DNA from: Anaerolineales bacterium
Lineage (GTDB): Bacteria > Chloroflexota > Anaerolineae > Anaerolineales > Villigracilaceae
Assembly: GCA_021462845.1 (NCBI GenBank)
Contig: JAJTXU010000006.1
Span: 1 to 50,180 of the forward strand
Direction of reading: 5' to 3'
Length of the DNA: 50,180 nucleotides
The position numbers were made by a program, and so were the translations under genes. Within the stretch, counting starts at the first letter, position 1. The number at the start of each line of letters is the position of its first letter. Of the stretch, positions 32,128-40,767 are shown one piece after another. The notes under the pieces are model-generated. The model made no database searches. It saw only the letters and a list, made by a program, of their open reading frames with translations, and was not told the DNA's origin.

Positions 32128-32144
32128 GTTGTCGTTAGTTACAA

Positions 32145-32178
32145 AGCCTTGCGAAGGTTCTGCAACCTTCGCAAGGCT
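32145..32178. repeat. Palindromic repeat family A, intergenic copy
   Basis: AGCCTTGCGAAGG (32145-32157) and CCTTCGCAAGGCT (32166-32178) are exact complements around an 8-nt loop, between the divergent phhA and reductase genes. Same family as 4489-4517 and 11970-12004. Confidence 0.85.
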
Positions 32179-32194
32179 AATTTCCAATTTGGAT

Positions 32195-32200
32195 TACAAT
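32195..32200 (+). promoter_or_regulatory. -10 box of the pteridine-reductase-like gene, leaderless arrangement
   Basis: TACAAT ends 7 nt before the ATG at 32208; no ribosome site is present and no good -35 box is seen. Confidence 0.5.
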
Positions 32201-32207
32201 CCCCTCC

Positions 32208-32936
32208 ATGCCCGATCAGCCCCTCAAAAATAAAACGGTTCTCATCACCGGCGCGGCTCGCCGCCTCGGGCGGATGTTCGCGCTGGCGTGCGCTCGCGCA
32301 GGCGCGGATGTCGTCATCCATCACGCGCACTCGCAAGCGGACGCCGAATCACTGCGCGACGAGATCGCAAGACTCGGTGGACGCGCGTGGATCTTTCAAG
32401 CGGACTTAAGCGATTCATCTCAGACGGGAGAATTGATTCGGCTCGTCAACAGATCCACGCCTCTGCATTGTCTCGTCAACAGCGCGGCGATCTTCGAACC
32501 TCTCGCGTTTGATTCAACGACTCTCGAAGAATGGAACAACCACCTCGCCATCAATCTCACCGCGCCGTTCTTGTTGAGTCAAGCCTTCGCCCGCCAAGCG
32601 GAGGAAGGCGCGCGCATCGTCAACATCCTCGACTGGCGCGCCCTGCGCCCCGGCGCGGACCACTTCCCATACACGGTGAGCAAATCTGCCCTCGCCGCAA
32701 TGACAAAATCGCTGGCAGTCGCGCTCGCGCCGAAGATCACCGTCAACGGTCTGGCGCTCGGCGCGATCCTCCCCCCAGCGGACGGAAACGCCTCGCCCGA
32801 CATCACGAAAAATATTCCGATGAAACGCTGGGCGAAAGAAAATGAAGTGGAACAGGCGTTGCTGTTTCTGCTCACATCGCCAACCTTCATCACCGGCGAG
32901 ATACTCCACGTGGATGGCGGCAGACATTTGGTTTAG
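32208..32936 (+). CDS. Pteridine reductase-like SDR (FolM/PTR1 type)
   Basis: NADPH-dependent short-chain reductase, 242 residues, with the TGAARRLGR cofactor motif (residues 14-22) whose second Arg is typical of pteridine reductases and not of fatty-acid or sugar SDRs. The catalytic set is D142, Y155 and K159 (LDWRALRPGADHFPYTVSK). The usual SDR Ser is replaced by Asp at a spacing of 13 from Tyr, as in PTR1 of trypanosomatids. The likely role is reducing dihydropterin to tetrahydropterin, cofactor for the adjacent PhhA. It is followed by folB and folK. Confidence 0.82.
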   Translation: MPDQPLKNKTVLITGAARRLGRMFALACARAGADVVIHHAHSQADAESLRDEIARLGGRAWIFQADLSDSSQTGELIRLVNRSTPLHCLVNSAAIFEPLAFDSTTLEEWNNHLAINLTAPFLLSQAFARQAEEGARIVNILDWRALRPGADHFPYTVSKSALAAMTKSLAVALAPKITVNGLALGAILPPADGNASPDITKNIPMKRWAKENEVEQALLFLLTSPTFITGEILHVDGGRHLV

Positions 32937-32971
32937 AAGTAGTGGCGACTTCAGTCGCCCAAGGAAAACAA

Positions 32972-33140
32972 CTATTGCAGATTAACAATTAAACCGAGCA
33001 ATCCTTCCTCTTCATTTTGAACCACGGAGACACTGAGTCACGGAGTTTTTAATTGCTTTATTTCGACAGGCTCAATACAGGTTCTCTGTGTCTCCGTGTC
33101 TCAGTGGTTTGGTTTATTGCTCGATTGATTTAGAAAAGTG
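32972..33140. repeat. MITE-like element, copy 2 (169 bp, inverted)
   Basis: The reverse complement of 7492-7640, with outer ends ttaaaccgagcaa-like and ttgctcgattg-like and the inner tccgtgtctcagtggttt arm. It differs mainly by about 26 extra nt in the loop (a cgacaggctca word). Direct copies of cgcccaaggaaaac flank it near 32957 and 33148. It sits in the 262-bp reductase-folB gap, which also holds gtggcgacttcagtcgcc and acgactaaagtcgt palindromes. Confidence 0.75.
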
Positions 33141-33198
33141 CAACAGCCGCCCAAGGAAAACGACTAAAGTCGTTACTACATTTTTAAAGGAAATCTCA

Positions 33199-33555
33199 AT
33201 GGACAAAGTCATCATCAAAAACCTGCTCGCCCGCGGCATCATCGGCGTCAACGACTGGGAACGCAAACGCGCCCAAAATATTTTGATCAACCTCACCCTC
33301 TTCACCGACACACATCGCGCGGCGGAGACCGATCACATCAACGATTGCGCGGACTACAGCAAGATGTCGAAGAAAGTGATGGCGCACGCCGAAACCGCGC
33401 AACGTCTCACCGTGGAGGCGCTCGCCAACGATCTGGCAAAACTCTGCCTCGAAGATGCAAATGTGCAGAGGGTCATCGTCCGCGTGGAGAAGCCCGGCGC
33501 GGTGCGCTTTGCCGAATCCGTTGGCGTGGAGGTCGAACGCAGCCGCGATGAGTGA
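33199..33555 (+). CDS. folB: Dihydroneopterin aldolase
   Basis: Converts 7,8-dihydroneopterin to 6-hydroxymethyl-7,8-dihydropterin. The 118-residue protein has the family pattern IIIKNLLARGIIGVNDWERK-like N-terminus (VIIKNLLARGIIGVNDWERK, residues 4-23), the DYSKMSKKV stretch and the VRVEKPGAVRFAESVGVEVER C-terminus with the catalytic Lys. The ATG at 33199 has an AAAGGA site. It overlaps folK by 8 nt. Confidence 0.92.
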   Translation: MDKVIIKNLLARGIIGVNDWERKRAQNILINLTLFTDTHRAAETDHINDCADYSKMSKKVMAHAETAQRLTVEALANDLAKLCLEDANVQRVIVRVEKPGAVRFAESVGVEVERSRDE

Positions 33556-34027
33556 CTTCCATCTCGCGTATTTGAGTCTGGGGTCGAACATCGAGCCTGA
33601 GGTCAATTTGCCAAAGGCGGTGACGATGCTCGCTCAGCGCGGGAAGATCGAAAAAGTATCAAGCGTGTGGGAAACGAAACCCGTCGGCGGAGAGGGAGGA
33701 AATTACCTGAATGCGTGCCTGTCGTATACAACCGCCCTGTCGCAAGAACAACTCAAAGAAACGATATTGCATCCCATCGAAGCCAGCCTCGGGCGAAAAC
33801 GCACACAGGATAAAAATACGCCGCGCACCATTGATATTGACATCGTCCTCTTCGACGACGAGATCGTCGGCGGGCGCTGGCTTACGCAGGCGTTCGTCGT
33901 TGTTCCGCTGGCAGAAATTTATCCCGACTTTCAAAACCCCAATGCGAATGAGAGCATCGTAGAAACAGCAACGCGCCTCCGCCGTGAAGTGTGGACGGAG
34001 ACGCGCCGGGGCGTGTTGTCAGGCTGA
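33548..34027 (+). CDS. folK: 6-hydroxymethyl-7,8-dihydropterin pyrophosphokinase
   Basis: Transfers pyrophosphate from ATP onto hydroxymethyl-dihydropterin, the product of FolB. The 159-residue protein has the HPPK marks: AYLSLGSNIEPEVNLPKAV, the SVWETKPVGG loop and the metal/ATP segment DKNTPRTIDIDIVLFDDE. The start at 33548 lies inside the folB stop region (ATGAGTGAC), so the two are translationally coupled. A dihydropteroate synthase gene (folP) is not seen here. Confidence 0.93.
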   Translation: MSDFHLAYLSLGSNIEPEVNLPKAVTMLAQRGKIEKVSSVWETKPVGGEGGNYLNACLSYTTALSQEQLKETILHPIEASLGRKRTQDKNTPRTIDIDIVLFDDEIVGGRWLTQAFVVVPLAEIYPDFQNPNANESIVETATRLRREVWTETRRGVLSG

Positions 34028-34066
34028 CGAGGGCGAACCAGCCCGCCCTGAGAATGAAGCGCGGCG

Positions 34067-34687
34067 TCAGAATTGAATCGGTTTCGCTCCGCGGCTGATG
34101 TTATCCAAAAATTCCTGTCGCGTCGCCAAACTCGCGCGGAACGATCCGTGCATCGCGGAGGTCGTCATCCGCGCGTCGTGTTTTTTCACGCCGCGCATCA
34201 TCGCGCACAAGTGCATCGCCTCGACGACAACCGCAACGCCCTGCGGCTCGAGCGTTTGTTGAATGAAGTCCGCGATCTGGCGCGTCATGCGCTCTTGAAT
34301 TTGCAAACGCCGCGCGTACATATCCACAATGCGCGGAATTTTCGAGAGACCGATCACTTTGCCTTTGGGGATATACGCGACGTGCGCGCGCCCGATGAAC
34401 GGCAGCATGTGATGTTCGCACAAACTGTAAAATTCAATATCGCGCACGATCACCATTTCATCATACGCGATGTCGAACAACGCGCCGTTGACGATGCGTT
34501 CAGGCTCGGCGGTGTAACCGCTCAACAATTCGGTGTACATTCGCGCGACTCGGTCGGGCGTGTTTTTCAATCCTTCGCGTTCGGGGTCTTCGCCCACCGC
34601 TTCGATCAATTCGCGGATGATGCGGCTTGTGGTTTCTATGTTGATCTTGCTTTCGCTTTGCGCGTTCAGTTCTTCGTCAAACTCCAT
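34067..34687 (-). CDS. folE: GTP cyclohydrolase I
   Basis: Opens the guanine ring of GTP to give 7,8-dihydroneopterin triphosphate, first step to folate and tetrahydropterin. The 206-residue protein shows zinc ligands C90 and H92/H93 ([10 protein letters not shown]) and C161 (HLCAMMRG), plus [25 protein letters not shown] and [12 protein letters not shown]. It is last in the run of minus-strand genes from the Tad locus, 62 nt downstream of hpf, and converges with folK. An AAGGAG site precedes the ATG. Confidence 0.94.
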   Translation of the reverse strand: MEFDEELNAQSESKINIETTSRIIRELIEAVGEDPEREGLKNTPDRVARMYTELLSGYTAEPERIVNGALFDIAYDEMVIVRDIEFYSLCEHHMLPFIGRAHVAYIPKGKVIGLSKIPRIVDMYARRLQIQERMTRQIADFIQQTLEPQGVAVVVEAMHLCAMMRGVKKHDARMTTSAMHGSFRASLATRQEFLDNISRGAKPIQF

Positions 34688-34705
34688 GCTCGCTCCTTGA
34701 ACATT

Positions 34706-34730
34706 CAGCCCGACAAGTTCTGCCGGGCTG
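34706..34730. repeat. Short palindrome between hpf and folE
   Basis: CAGCCCG (34706-34712) and CGGGCTG (34724-34730) can pair across an 11-nt loop. There is no T-run in the direction of the two genes, so it is an inter-gene hairpin and not an obvious terminator. Confidence 0.5.
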
Positions 34731-34749
34731 ATGATTTTTCTCGCGTTGA

Positions 34750-35319
34750 TTATCCGACAATCGGCTCGATCAAACCATACGAACCGTTGCGCCTTCGATA
34801 CAACACCTGGATCGAATTCTTCTCCGCGTTGAAGAAGATGAAGAAATTATCGTGACCCAGCAAACGCATCTGCTCCATCGCCTCCAGTTCATCCATCGGC
34901 ATGATGATGAACTTCTTGCGCTTGGCGATCAACGGGAGAAGTTCGCCCGTCTCATCCACTGGCATCTCATCTTGCTCCACAACCTCAGCCGCCGAGCGCC
35001 CGTCGCCGCGTCCGCGATGGCGTTTCCCTTTGTAGCGTTCGATCTGCCTCTGCATTTTATCCAACGCCGCGTCGAAAGCGAGGTGCAGATCGTCCGCGCG
35101 TTCTTCCGTTCGCAACAAGAAACCTCTTCCGCGCACAGTCATCTGAGCCGCATGTCTATCGCTCGCCTGACGCGCGTTCTTCTCGTGCGTAAGTTCGATG
35201 TGTATCTCATCAATCTCCTGAATGAGCCGCTCAAGTTTGGCGGTCTTCTTTTCGACGTACTCGCGGGTGTTATCGGTCAAACGCATGTTTCGAGCCTGAA
35301 CATCGATCTTGCTTGTCAT
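34750..35319 (-). CDS. hpf: Ribosome hibernation promoting factor, long form
   Basis: Dimerises 70S ribosomes into inactive 100S particles in stationary phase. The 189-residue protein has the S30AE/YfiA N-domain (about 1-100; [19 protein letters not shown] and [23 protein letters not shown]). An acidic linker follows, then the long-form C-terminal dimerisation domain ([28 protein letters not shown]). The ATG at 35319 has a GAGGAGG site. It follows comF and may be in the same transcript. Confidence 0.92.
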   Translation of the reverse strand: MTSKIDVQARNMRLTDNTREYVEKKTAKLERLIQEIDEIHIELTHEKNARQASDRHAAQMTVRGRGFLLRTEERADDLHLAFDAALDKMQRQIERYKGKRHRGRGDGRSAAEVVEQDEMPVDETGELLPLIAKRKKFIIMPMDELEAMEQMRLLGHDNFFIFFNAEKNSIQVLYRRRNGSYGLIEPIVG

Positions 35320-35366
35320 GACAGACCTCCTCAAAATATTTTATCAATCACGCCTACGCATGATTG

Positions 35367-36104
35367 TCAAACGCGATTCAGATCGTGATGTGAAAGCGCG
35401 CGCGCAATCGTCAGCGCATACACCTCCGCCGCGCCCGCAGACAGCAGCGCCTCCGCGCACGCTGAGATGGTGGAGCCGGTCGTCGCCACATCGTCCATCA
35501 GCAGGACAGACTTCCGCTTCACCGCCGACGGGTCAGCCTGATACGCCGCGCGAACGTTTTCTCGCCGTTCAACCGCCGTCAACCCAACCTGCGAGCGCGT
35601 CTCGCGGACCTTTCTCGCTCCGTTCGGCGCGTACGAAATCCCAAGTTCATACGCGAGCGGTTTCGCAACGAGCGCAACTTGATTATATCCCCGCTCTTTC
35701 AAACGAGCCTTGCCCAACGGAATCGGGATCAACATATCCACATTCCAGTTCAATTGTTGGGCAAATTGCATCATGTTCGCCGCGATCGCATCCGCCAGCC
35801 CGATATTGCGGCGATACTTGATCGTGTGTAACGCGTTCTGCACCGGCGAATCAAAAACCGCCCAAGAACGCATCATTCGATACGCGGGCGGGTTTGCTTT
35901 GCATTTCTCGCATTGTTCTGCCCCTTTCGTCGGTATTCCGCACTTTTCACAAAACGGCTTGCGGATTCTCGGCGCGCGATTTTTGCAATCAGCGCACCAA
36001 CGCGAGCCGGGCTTGCCGCATCCGCCGCACACGGGCGGGAAGAGCAGGTCCAGCCCGTTCCAGGTCCATCGGTAAAAGCGATACGACCAGGGAATTTTTT
36101 TCAA
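35367..36104 (-). CDS. comF: ComF-family phosphoribosyltransferase-like protein
   Basis: A 245-residue protein with a double zinc-finger start (CGGCGKPGSRWCADC and CEKCGIPTKGAEQCEKC) and a C-terminal PRTase domain with the PRPP loop VLLMDDVATTGSTISAC. ComF members assist DNA uptake or have other roles. The start is TTG at 36104, four codons after the tadC stop in the same frame, with no ATG before residue 77. It is therefore likely translated by re-initiation in the Tad operon. Confidence 0.87.
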   Translation of the reverse strand: MKKIPWSYRFYRWTWNGLDLLFPPVCGGCGKPGSRWCADCKNRAPRIRKPFCEKCGIPTKGAEQCEKCKANPPAYRMMRSWAVFDSPVQNALHTIKYRRNIGLADAIAANMMQFAQQLNWNVDMLIPIPLGKARLKERGYNQVALVAKPLAYELGISYAPNGARKVRETRSQVGLTAVERRENVRAAYQADPSAVKRKSVLLMDDVATTGSTISACAEALLSAGAAEVYALTIARALSHHDLNRV

Positions 36105-36113
36105 AGCAGTAGA

Positions 36114-37055
36114 TCACAAAGTTGCGAAAATATTAAGCGCCGCTGGGGTAAGAATGATGATCATGATGGATGGGAAGATCAATAACGCCATGGGGATGAT
36201 CATCTTTACAGGCGCCTTATGAGCCGCTTCTTCCGCAATCTGACGTCGCTTGACGCGCATTTGATCCGATTGAATTCTCAACACGCGCGCCATGCTCACG
36301 CCCAACATTTCACTTTGAATGATCGCCGCCACGAAACTCGATACCTCGGGGATCCCGAGACGGTCCCCCATGGCTTTCAACGCTTCGCGGCGAGTCTTAC
36401 CCAACTGCACTTCGCGGATGGTGCGCGCAAATGCCAAGGAAAGTTCATTCTCCCATTTCTCGGTCACTTTTGCCATGGCGGCGTCAAAACCCAAGCCAGC
36501 CTCCACGCAGATCGTCAACAAATCCAGCGCATCGGGCATTGCCTTTCGCACTTCCGTTTGCCGGCGGGTGATTCGGCTCGTCAAAATCAGGTGAGGAAGA
36601 AAAAAACCTCCAAAGAGCGCGCCGCCGATATATAGAAAGTTGTTGCTTGCTTTTGGCGCCGGATTCAAAGCCACCATTGTGACCATGAACCCACCCAGCA
36701 AAACAGCAAGAATAAAACGAATTGCTAAAAACGTGGGCGCATCCACAGGCCAGGGGTTACCAGCCAATTCAAGATTACGGGCAGTATCTTGAATCATCTT
36801 TTGGGGCGTAAAGCGGGCGGAAAATTCGCCTAACCTCCTCACCGCCGGGATGAGCACCCGTTCGCTAAAGTTCTGAGAAAGTTCGATCTCCTCCAAGGAC
36901 GCCACCTCGCCCCGCTGAATGAACTCCGAGAGACGTTCCTGCAACGGGTCATCCGCGTCGCCCTGCGCGGTAGCGTTTGCCCGGATGCTAAAGATTACCA
37001 CGGCAATAATGACCAATACGACAATACCGCCGAAGATATACAATCCAACGCTCAT
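36114..37055 (-). CDS. tadC: Tad pilus inner-membrane protein TadC
   Basis: Type II secretion F-domain membrane platform protein, 313 residues. Membrane segments lie near 5-22 and in the middle and end (FLAIRFILAVLLGGFMVTMVAL; MIIPMALLIFPSIMIIIL). The domain core carries DALDLLTICVEAGLGFDAAM and ETRRREAL-like text (GKTRREALKAMGDRLG). It pairs with TadB to anchor the TadA motor. The gene begins 1 nt after the tadB stop. Confidence 0.9.
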   Translation of the reverse strand: MSVGLYIFGGIVVLVIIAVVIFSIRANATAQGDADDPLQERLSEFIQRGEVASLEEIELSQNFSERVLIPAVRRLGEFSARFTPQKMIQDTARNLELAGNPWPVDAPTFLAIRFILAVLLGGFMVTMVALNPAPKASNNFLYIGGALFGGFFLPHLILTSRITRRQTEVRKAMPDALDLLTICVEAGLGFDAAMAKVTEKWENELSLAFARTIREVQLGKTRREALKAMGDRLGIPEVSSFVAAIIQSEMLGVSMARVLRIQSDQMRVKRRQIAEEAAHKAPVKMIIPMALLIFPSIMIIILTPAALNIFATL

Positions 37056-37056
37056 A

Positions 37057-38025
37057 TCACACCTCGATATCCGCGATCTTCATCATAATGAAATAACCCA
37101 GCGCGATCATACCGACGATGACCACCACAGCGACAATTCCGCACATCGGCTGGGGTATTCCTCCGCGATCGTCAAAAAAACCTGCCAGGTAAGTCGGGCT
37201 GACGAACCAAAGCGCCAGGGTTAGAAACACTGGGATGAATGACAAAACGGTTCCGGAGGTGCGCACGGAAGCGGTCAACACGCGGATCTCACCTTTGATA
37301 CGCACGCGTTCCCGTATGGTAAAAGAAATCGTATCGAGGATTTCGGACAGGTTACCGCCGACTTCGCGTTGAACGTTGATTGCCGTGATCACAAAATCAA
37401 GATCGTCGCTGGGAATGCGGCGAAGCATGTTATCAAGCGCCTTCTCTTGCGGGATGCCGATCTGTATCTCCTGTACCAATCTCCTGAACTCATCGGAAAT
37501 CGGCGCTGGAAGTTCCCGGCTCACCGCCTCCATGGCTTGCATAGTGGAGTACCCCGCGCGCAAGCCGTTTACCATCAGGTTCAGCATATCAGAAAGCTGA
37601 TCGTTAAACTTGTAAAGCCGCTGTGTTTGCTGTCGCTTGACGTAAAATCGCGGCAGGAAGAACCCGATAACACCGCCGATCACAGCAGATACCCATATCG
37701 GTTGGATGAGAAAGCCAATCGCGCCCATAGTCGCTATCGAAATAAAGATCAAAGCATAATATTCGGATACCTTGAACTTGAGATCCGCGCGCGCCAACTC
37801 ACGGGCGACCCGGTCGCCCCAGGAAGATTTTGCGACCCGCCGATTTAACCAATCAGTCATAGCGGCGCCTCGCGAGGCTTCTTCAACGCGAGGTTTGTCA
37901 TCTTCAAGGAATTGACCTAGCCGCTCCTCCACCAATGACCGGTCACTGATTACAGTGACGACCGCGCCAACGATGAGGAGTACCAGGAGGAGGATGCCCC
38001 CCCCAAGCAATATGACGGGATTCAT
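37057..38025 (-). CDS. tadB: Tad pilus inner-membrane protein TadB
   Basis: 322-residue T2SF-domain protein, partner of TadC. There is one N-terminal transmembrane helix (about 4-27), two near residues 88-123 (ALIFISIATMGAIGFLI and following), and two more at the C-terminus. The cytosolic domain contains DQLSDMLNLMVNGLRAGYSTMQAMEAVSRELP and SDDLDFVITAINVQREVGGNLSE. It follows tadA by 24 nt. TadB and TadC are the paralogous pair expected of Tad systems. Confidence 0.9.
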   Translation of the reverse strand: MNPVILLGGGILLLVLLIVGAVVTVISDRSLVEERLGQFLEDDKPRVEEASRGAAMTDWLNRRVAKSSWGDRVARELARADLKFKVSEYYALIFISIATMGAIGFLIQPIWVSAVIGGVIGFFLPRFYVKRQQTQRLYKFNDQLSDMLNLMVNGLRAGYSTMQAMEAVSRELPAPISDEFRRLVQEIQIGIPQEKALDNMLRRIPSDDLDFVITAINVQREVGGNLSEILDTISFTIRERVRIKGEIRVLTASVRTSGTVLSFIPVFLTLALWFVSPTYLAGFFDDRGGIPQPMCGIVAVVVIVGMIALGYFIMMKIADIEV

Positions 38026-38049
38026 TGATCACATACCTGCAAAATCGAC

Positions 38050-39462
38050 CTAATATCGTCGCCTTTCGCCAATACCAAAAATCGATGGAGGCAAATTAAT
38101 ACCTGATGCCTCGATCTTATCCATAAATTTGGGACGCAGACCCGTTGGGCGCAACCGACCAACGATTTGGCCGTTTTCGATCCCGGTTTGTTCGAATACA
38201 AAGATATCGGTCATGGTAATCACATCGCCTTCCATACCGCTGACCTCGGTGATATTCGTGACTTTTCTCGTACCATCGCGCATACGCTCCTGATGACAAA
38301 TTACATCCACCGCGGAGGCAATTTGCTCCCGGATGGCGCGAGCCGGAAGTTCCATGCCAGCCATCAGGGTCATCGTTTCAAGGCGCGAGAGGGTATCTCG
38401 CGGACTATTTGAGTGAAGGGTGGTCATGGACCCATCATGACCTGTATTCATCGCTTGAAGCATATCCAACGCCGCTTCATCGCGGATTTCGCCCACCACG
38501 ATACGGTCGGGACGCATACGCAACGCGTTGATCACCAATTGTCGGATTGTAATCTCGCCGCGTCCTTCAATATTGGGCGGCTTGGATTCAAGCGTCACCA
38601 CATGCTCCTGACGAAGTTGCAACTCTGCGGCATTTTCAATCGTCAAGATGCGCTCATCCACAGGGATGAAACTGGATAACACATTCAGTAATGTTGTCTT
38701 TCCGGATCCCGTGCCGCCGGAGATCACTACATTCAACCTGGATTCTACGCATGCTTTTAAGAACTGCACGCCTTCCGCCGATAACGATCCGTACTGGATG
38801 AGTTGATCCACTGTAATCGGGTTCTTGGAAAATTTACGGATCGTCAGAACAGGTCCAACAAGAGAGATTGGGGGAATCACCGCGTTGACACGGGAACCAT
38901 CCGGCAAACGAGCATCCACATACGGGCTTGATTCATCAATACGTCTTCCCAGAGGCGCAACAATACGATCGATGATTCGCATCACATGATCGTTGTTTTC
39001 AAACGTTACCGGTACGCGATGGATCTTCCCTTTGCGCTCGATATATAGATTTTTCGCGCCGTTCACCATCACTTCTGTAATAGTCTCATCTTCCAACAGT
39101 GGTTGCAACGGACCAAAACCGAGGATTTCCGCCGTGATCTGTTCAAACAAACGGGCTTTTTCAGGTCGTGACAGGACAATGTTTTCCTCCGCTAGGATCT
39201 GCTCGAATAGATCCTGGATCGTTTTGCGAACATCATCAGTCCGCGAGATATCCATTGTAGGGTCAAGTTCGGACAGTAATTTATTCTGCACGCGGGTTTT
39301 CAAATCGAAGTATGTGCCAGCCTGCGGAGACGTGATCGGCGCGTTTACGCGCCTTGCCTGCAGGGATGCAAGTTTTGAATTATCCCCCCCCTGGTTACCG
39401 GAGGACTGTCCGCCGCCGGACGATCCTGCCTGTCCTTGTTCAATTCTTTTTAATAGAGACAT
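38050..39462 (-). CDS. tadA: Tad pilus assembly ATPase TadA/CpaF
   Basis: Hexameric motor that drives pilus extension (type II/IV secretion ATPase family). The 470-residue protein has Walker A GGTGSGKTT (249-257), an Asp box near ERILTIEDAAEL-like (ILTIENAAELQL, where Asn stands for the usual Asp), a Walker B-like VGEIRDEAALDMLQA, and the His box TGHDGSMTTLHSNSPR. The N-terminal ~50 residues are a Gly/Ser/Gln-rich linker. It lies between the CpaE-like gene and tadB. Confidence 0.93.
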   Translation of the reverse strand: MSLLKRIEQGQAGSSGGGQSSGNQGGDNSKLASLQARRVNAPITSPQAGTYFDLKTRVQNKLLSELDPTMDISRTDDVRKTIQDLFEQILAEENIVLSRPEKARLFEQITAEILGFGPLQPLLEDETITEVMVNGAKNLYIERKGKIHRVPVTFENNDHVMRIIDRIVAPLGRRIDESSPYVDARLPDGSRVNAVIPPISLVGPVLTIRKFSKNPITVDQLIQYGSLSAEGVQFLKACVESRLNVVISGGTGSGKTTLLNVLSSFIPVDERILTIENAAELQLRQEHVVTLESKPPNIEGRGEITIRQLVINALRMRPDRIVVGEIRDEAALDMLQAMNTGHDGSMTTLHSNSPRDTLSRLETMTLMAGMELPARAIREQIASAVDVICHQERMRDGTRKVTNITEVSGMEGDVITMTDIFVFEQTGIENGQIVGRLRPTGLRPKFMDKIEASGINLPPSIFGIGERRRY

Positions 39463-39484
39463 GTTTATCTCCTGAAAACTTTAC

Positions 39485-40726
39485 TTATCGCCTGGCAACT
39501 CGATCCGATTCACCGTTAGCCTCGAGGTCGGCAACGCGCGCACGGACATTTTCAGCCAGAGAAAGGATTCCCCTGGAAACGGGCTGGTTTCTGGCTTCCA
39601 GAATAAACGGAACGCCACGATTTACTGCCTTCGTTACAACTTGTTCATCCAAAGGAATGACCGTCGCAACAGGTTGTTTTAGGTTATCAGCCACTCGGTC
39701 CGGCGTAATATTAATACGCTTGTCAAAACGATTCATCACAAAAATGATCCGCTCACGATCGACGCCCATGGTTTGAAGAAGATCCAAAAATAGGCGGCAA
39801 TTCTTGATCGAGGGTATATCCTGGGAAGTGACAAGAATGATGATATCGCTAATATCAAGAATGGAAAGGACATTGTCGGTCAGGTATGGTGACGTATCAA
39901 CTACCACATATGGATACAGCTTTTGCAGATACTCGAGCACCTTAGACAACTGCTCGCCGGCGACCTTTTCGGCATACTCGGGGCGACTGGGAGCGGCAAG
40001 GATATGTAGCCCCGACGCCGCGTGTTTTACCATGACTTCCTCGACGATCTCCGGGTCAAGTTCGTCCGCGCGCGGAGCCAGATCGGCAATGGTATTCTTA
40101 CCCTGCTCATTGACAAAGACAGCCACATCACCAAACTGAAGATTTGCGTCTACCAAGGCGGCGCGGGTATCCTCGTTGTTTAGGGTGAGGGCAAGATTCA
40201 CAGCAATGGTGGTGCAACCGACACCGCCTTTAGGGCTGTAGATCGTTACAATTTTCCCTTTGGTGCCATACGAGTAACTAGTCCCAGCCATCGATCCCAT
40301 GACAGGCGCTACCTGCACTTGGGCGGCCTTCGCCTTCTCACTGATCGCCATAGCGCCAGCCCGTCGGATCGCAGAGATCAACTCGTCTCCCATGGGAGGT
40401 TTCGTGAGAAAATCACGCGCTCCGGCAAGCATAGCCCGCCGCATGTAATTTTGATCGTTTTGAACCGAGAGAATAACCACCTGTACGGCAGGTTGTTTGG
40501 CTCGAATGGCTTCCGTCGCGGCAATCCCATCCATGTCCGGCATGTTGATATCCATCAAAACAACATCCGGCTGTACCTCCAAAGATGTCTGAATTGCCTC
40601 TTTGCCGGTCCGCGCAACGCCAACGACCTCAACATCAGATTCAAACTGCAGTAGTTTCCGAACATTCTCCCGAGTTTCGGAAATATCATCAACGATCAAG
40701 ACTTTTATTTTGTCGCCTGGGGCCAT
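39485..40726 (-). CDS. tadZ: TadZ/CpaE-like pilus localisation protein (receiver + MinD-like ATPase)
   Basis: A 413-residue two-domain protein. Residues 1 to about 125 form a response-regulator receiver with DD at 13-14, phosphoacceptor D59 (VVLMDINMP) and K109 (LTKPP). An Ala/Val-rich linker leads to a MinD/ParA ATPase with the deviant Walker A YSPKGGVGCTT (K166). In Tad systems this protein places the pilus machine in the cell. The intact acceptor Asp suggests it could be phosphorylated, whereas many CpaE receivers are degenerate. It may respond to a kinase such as that at 42278-43309. Confidence 0.88.
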   Translation of the reverse strand: MAPGDKIKVLIVDDISETRENVRKLLQFESDVEVVGVARTGKEAIQTSLEVQPDVVLMDINMPDMDGIAATEAIRAKQPAVQVVILSVQNDQNYMRRAMLAGARDFLTKPPMGDELISAIRRAGAMAISEKAKAAQVQVAPVMGSMAGTSYSYGTKGKIVTIYSPKGGVGCTTIAVNLALTLNNEDTRAALVDANLQFGDVAVFVNEQGKNTIADLAPRADELDPEIVEEVMVKHAASGLHILAAPSRPEYAEKVAGEQLSKVLEYLQKLYPYVVVDTSPYLTDNVLSILDISDIIILVTSQDIPSIKNCRLFLDLLQTMGVDRERIIFVMNRFDKRINITPDRVADNLKQPVATVIPLDEQVVTKAVNRGVPFILEARNQPVSRGILSLAENVRARVADLEANGESDRVARR

Positions 40727-40767
40727 GAATGATCAACCTCTACTGATTGATAACCAACACTACTCGA

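Noticed and set aside
31361-32233. A 290-codon plus-strand frame
   Set aside because: Antisense to phhA, extends across the divergent promoter region.
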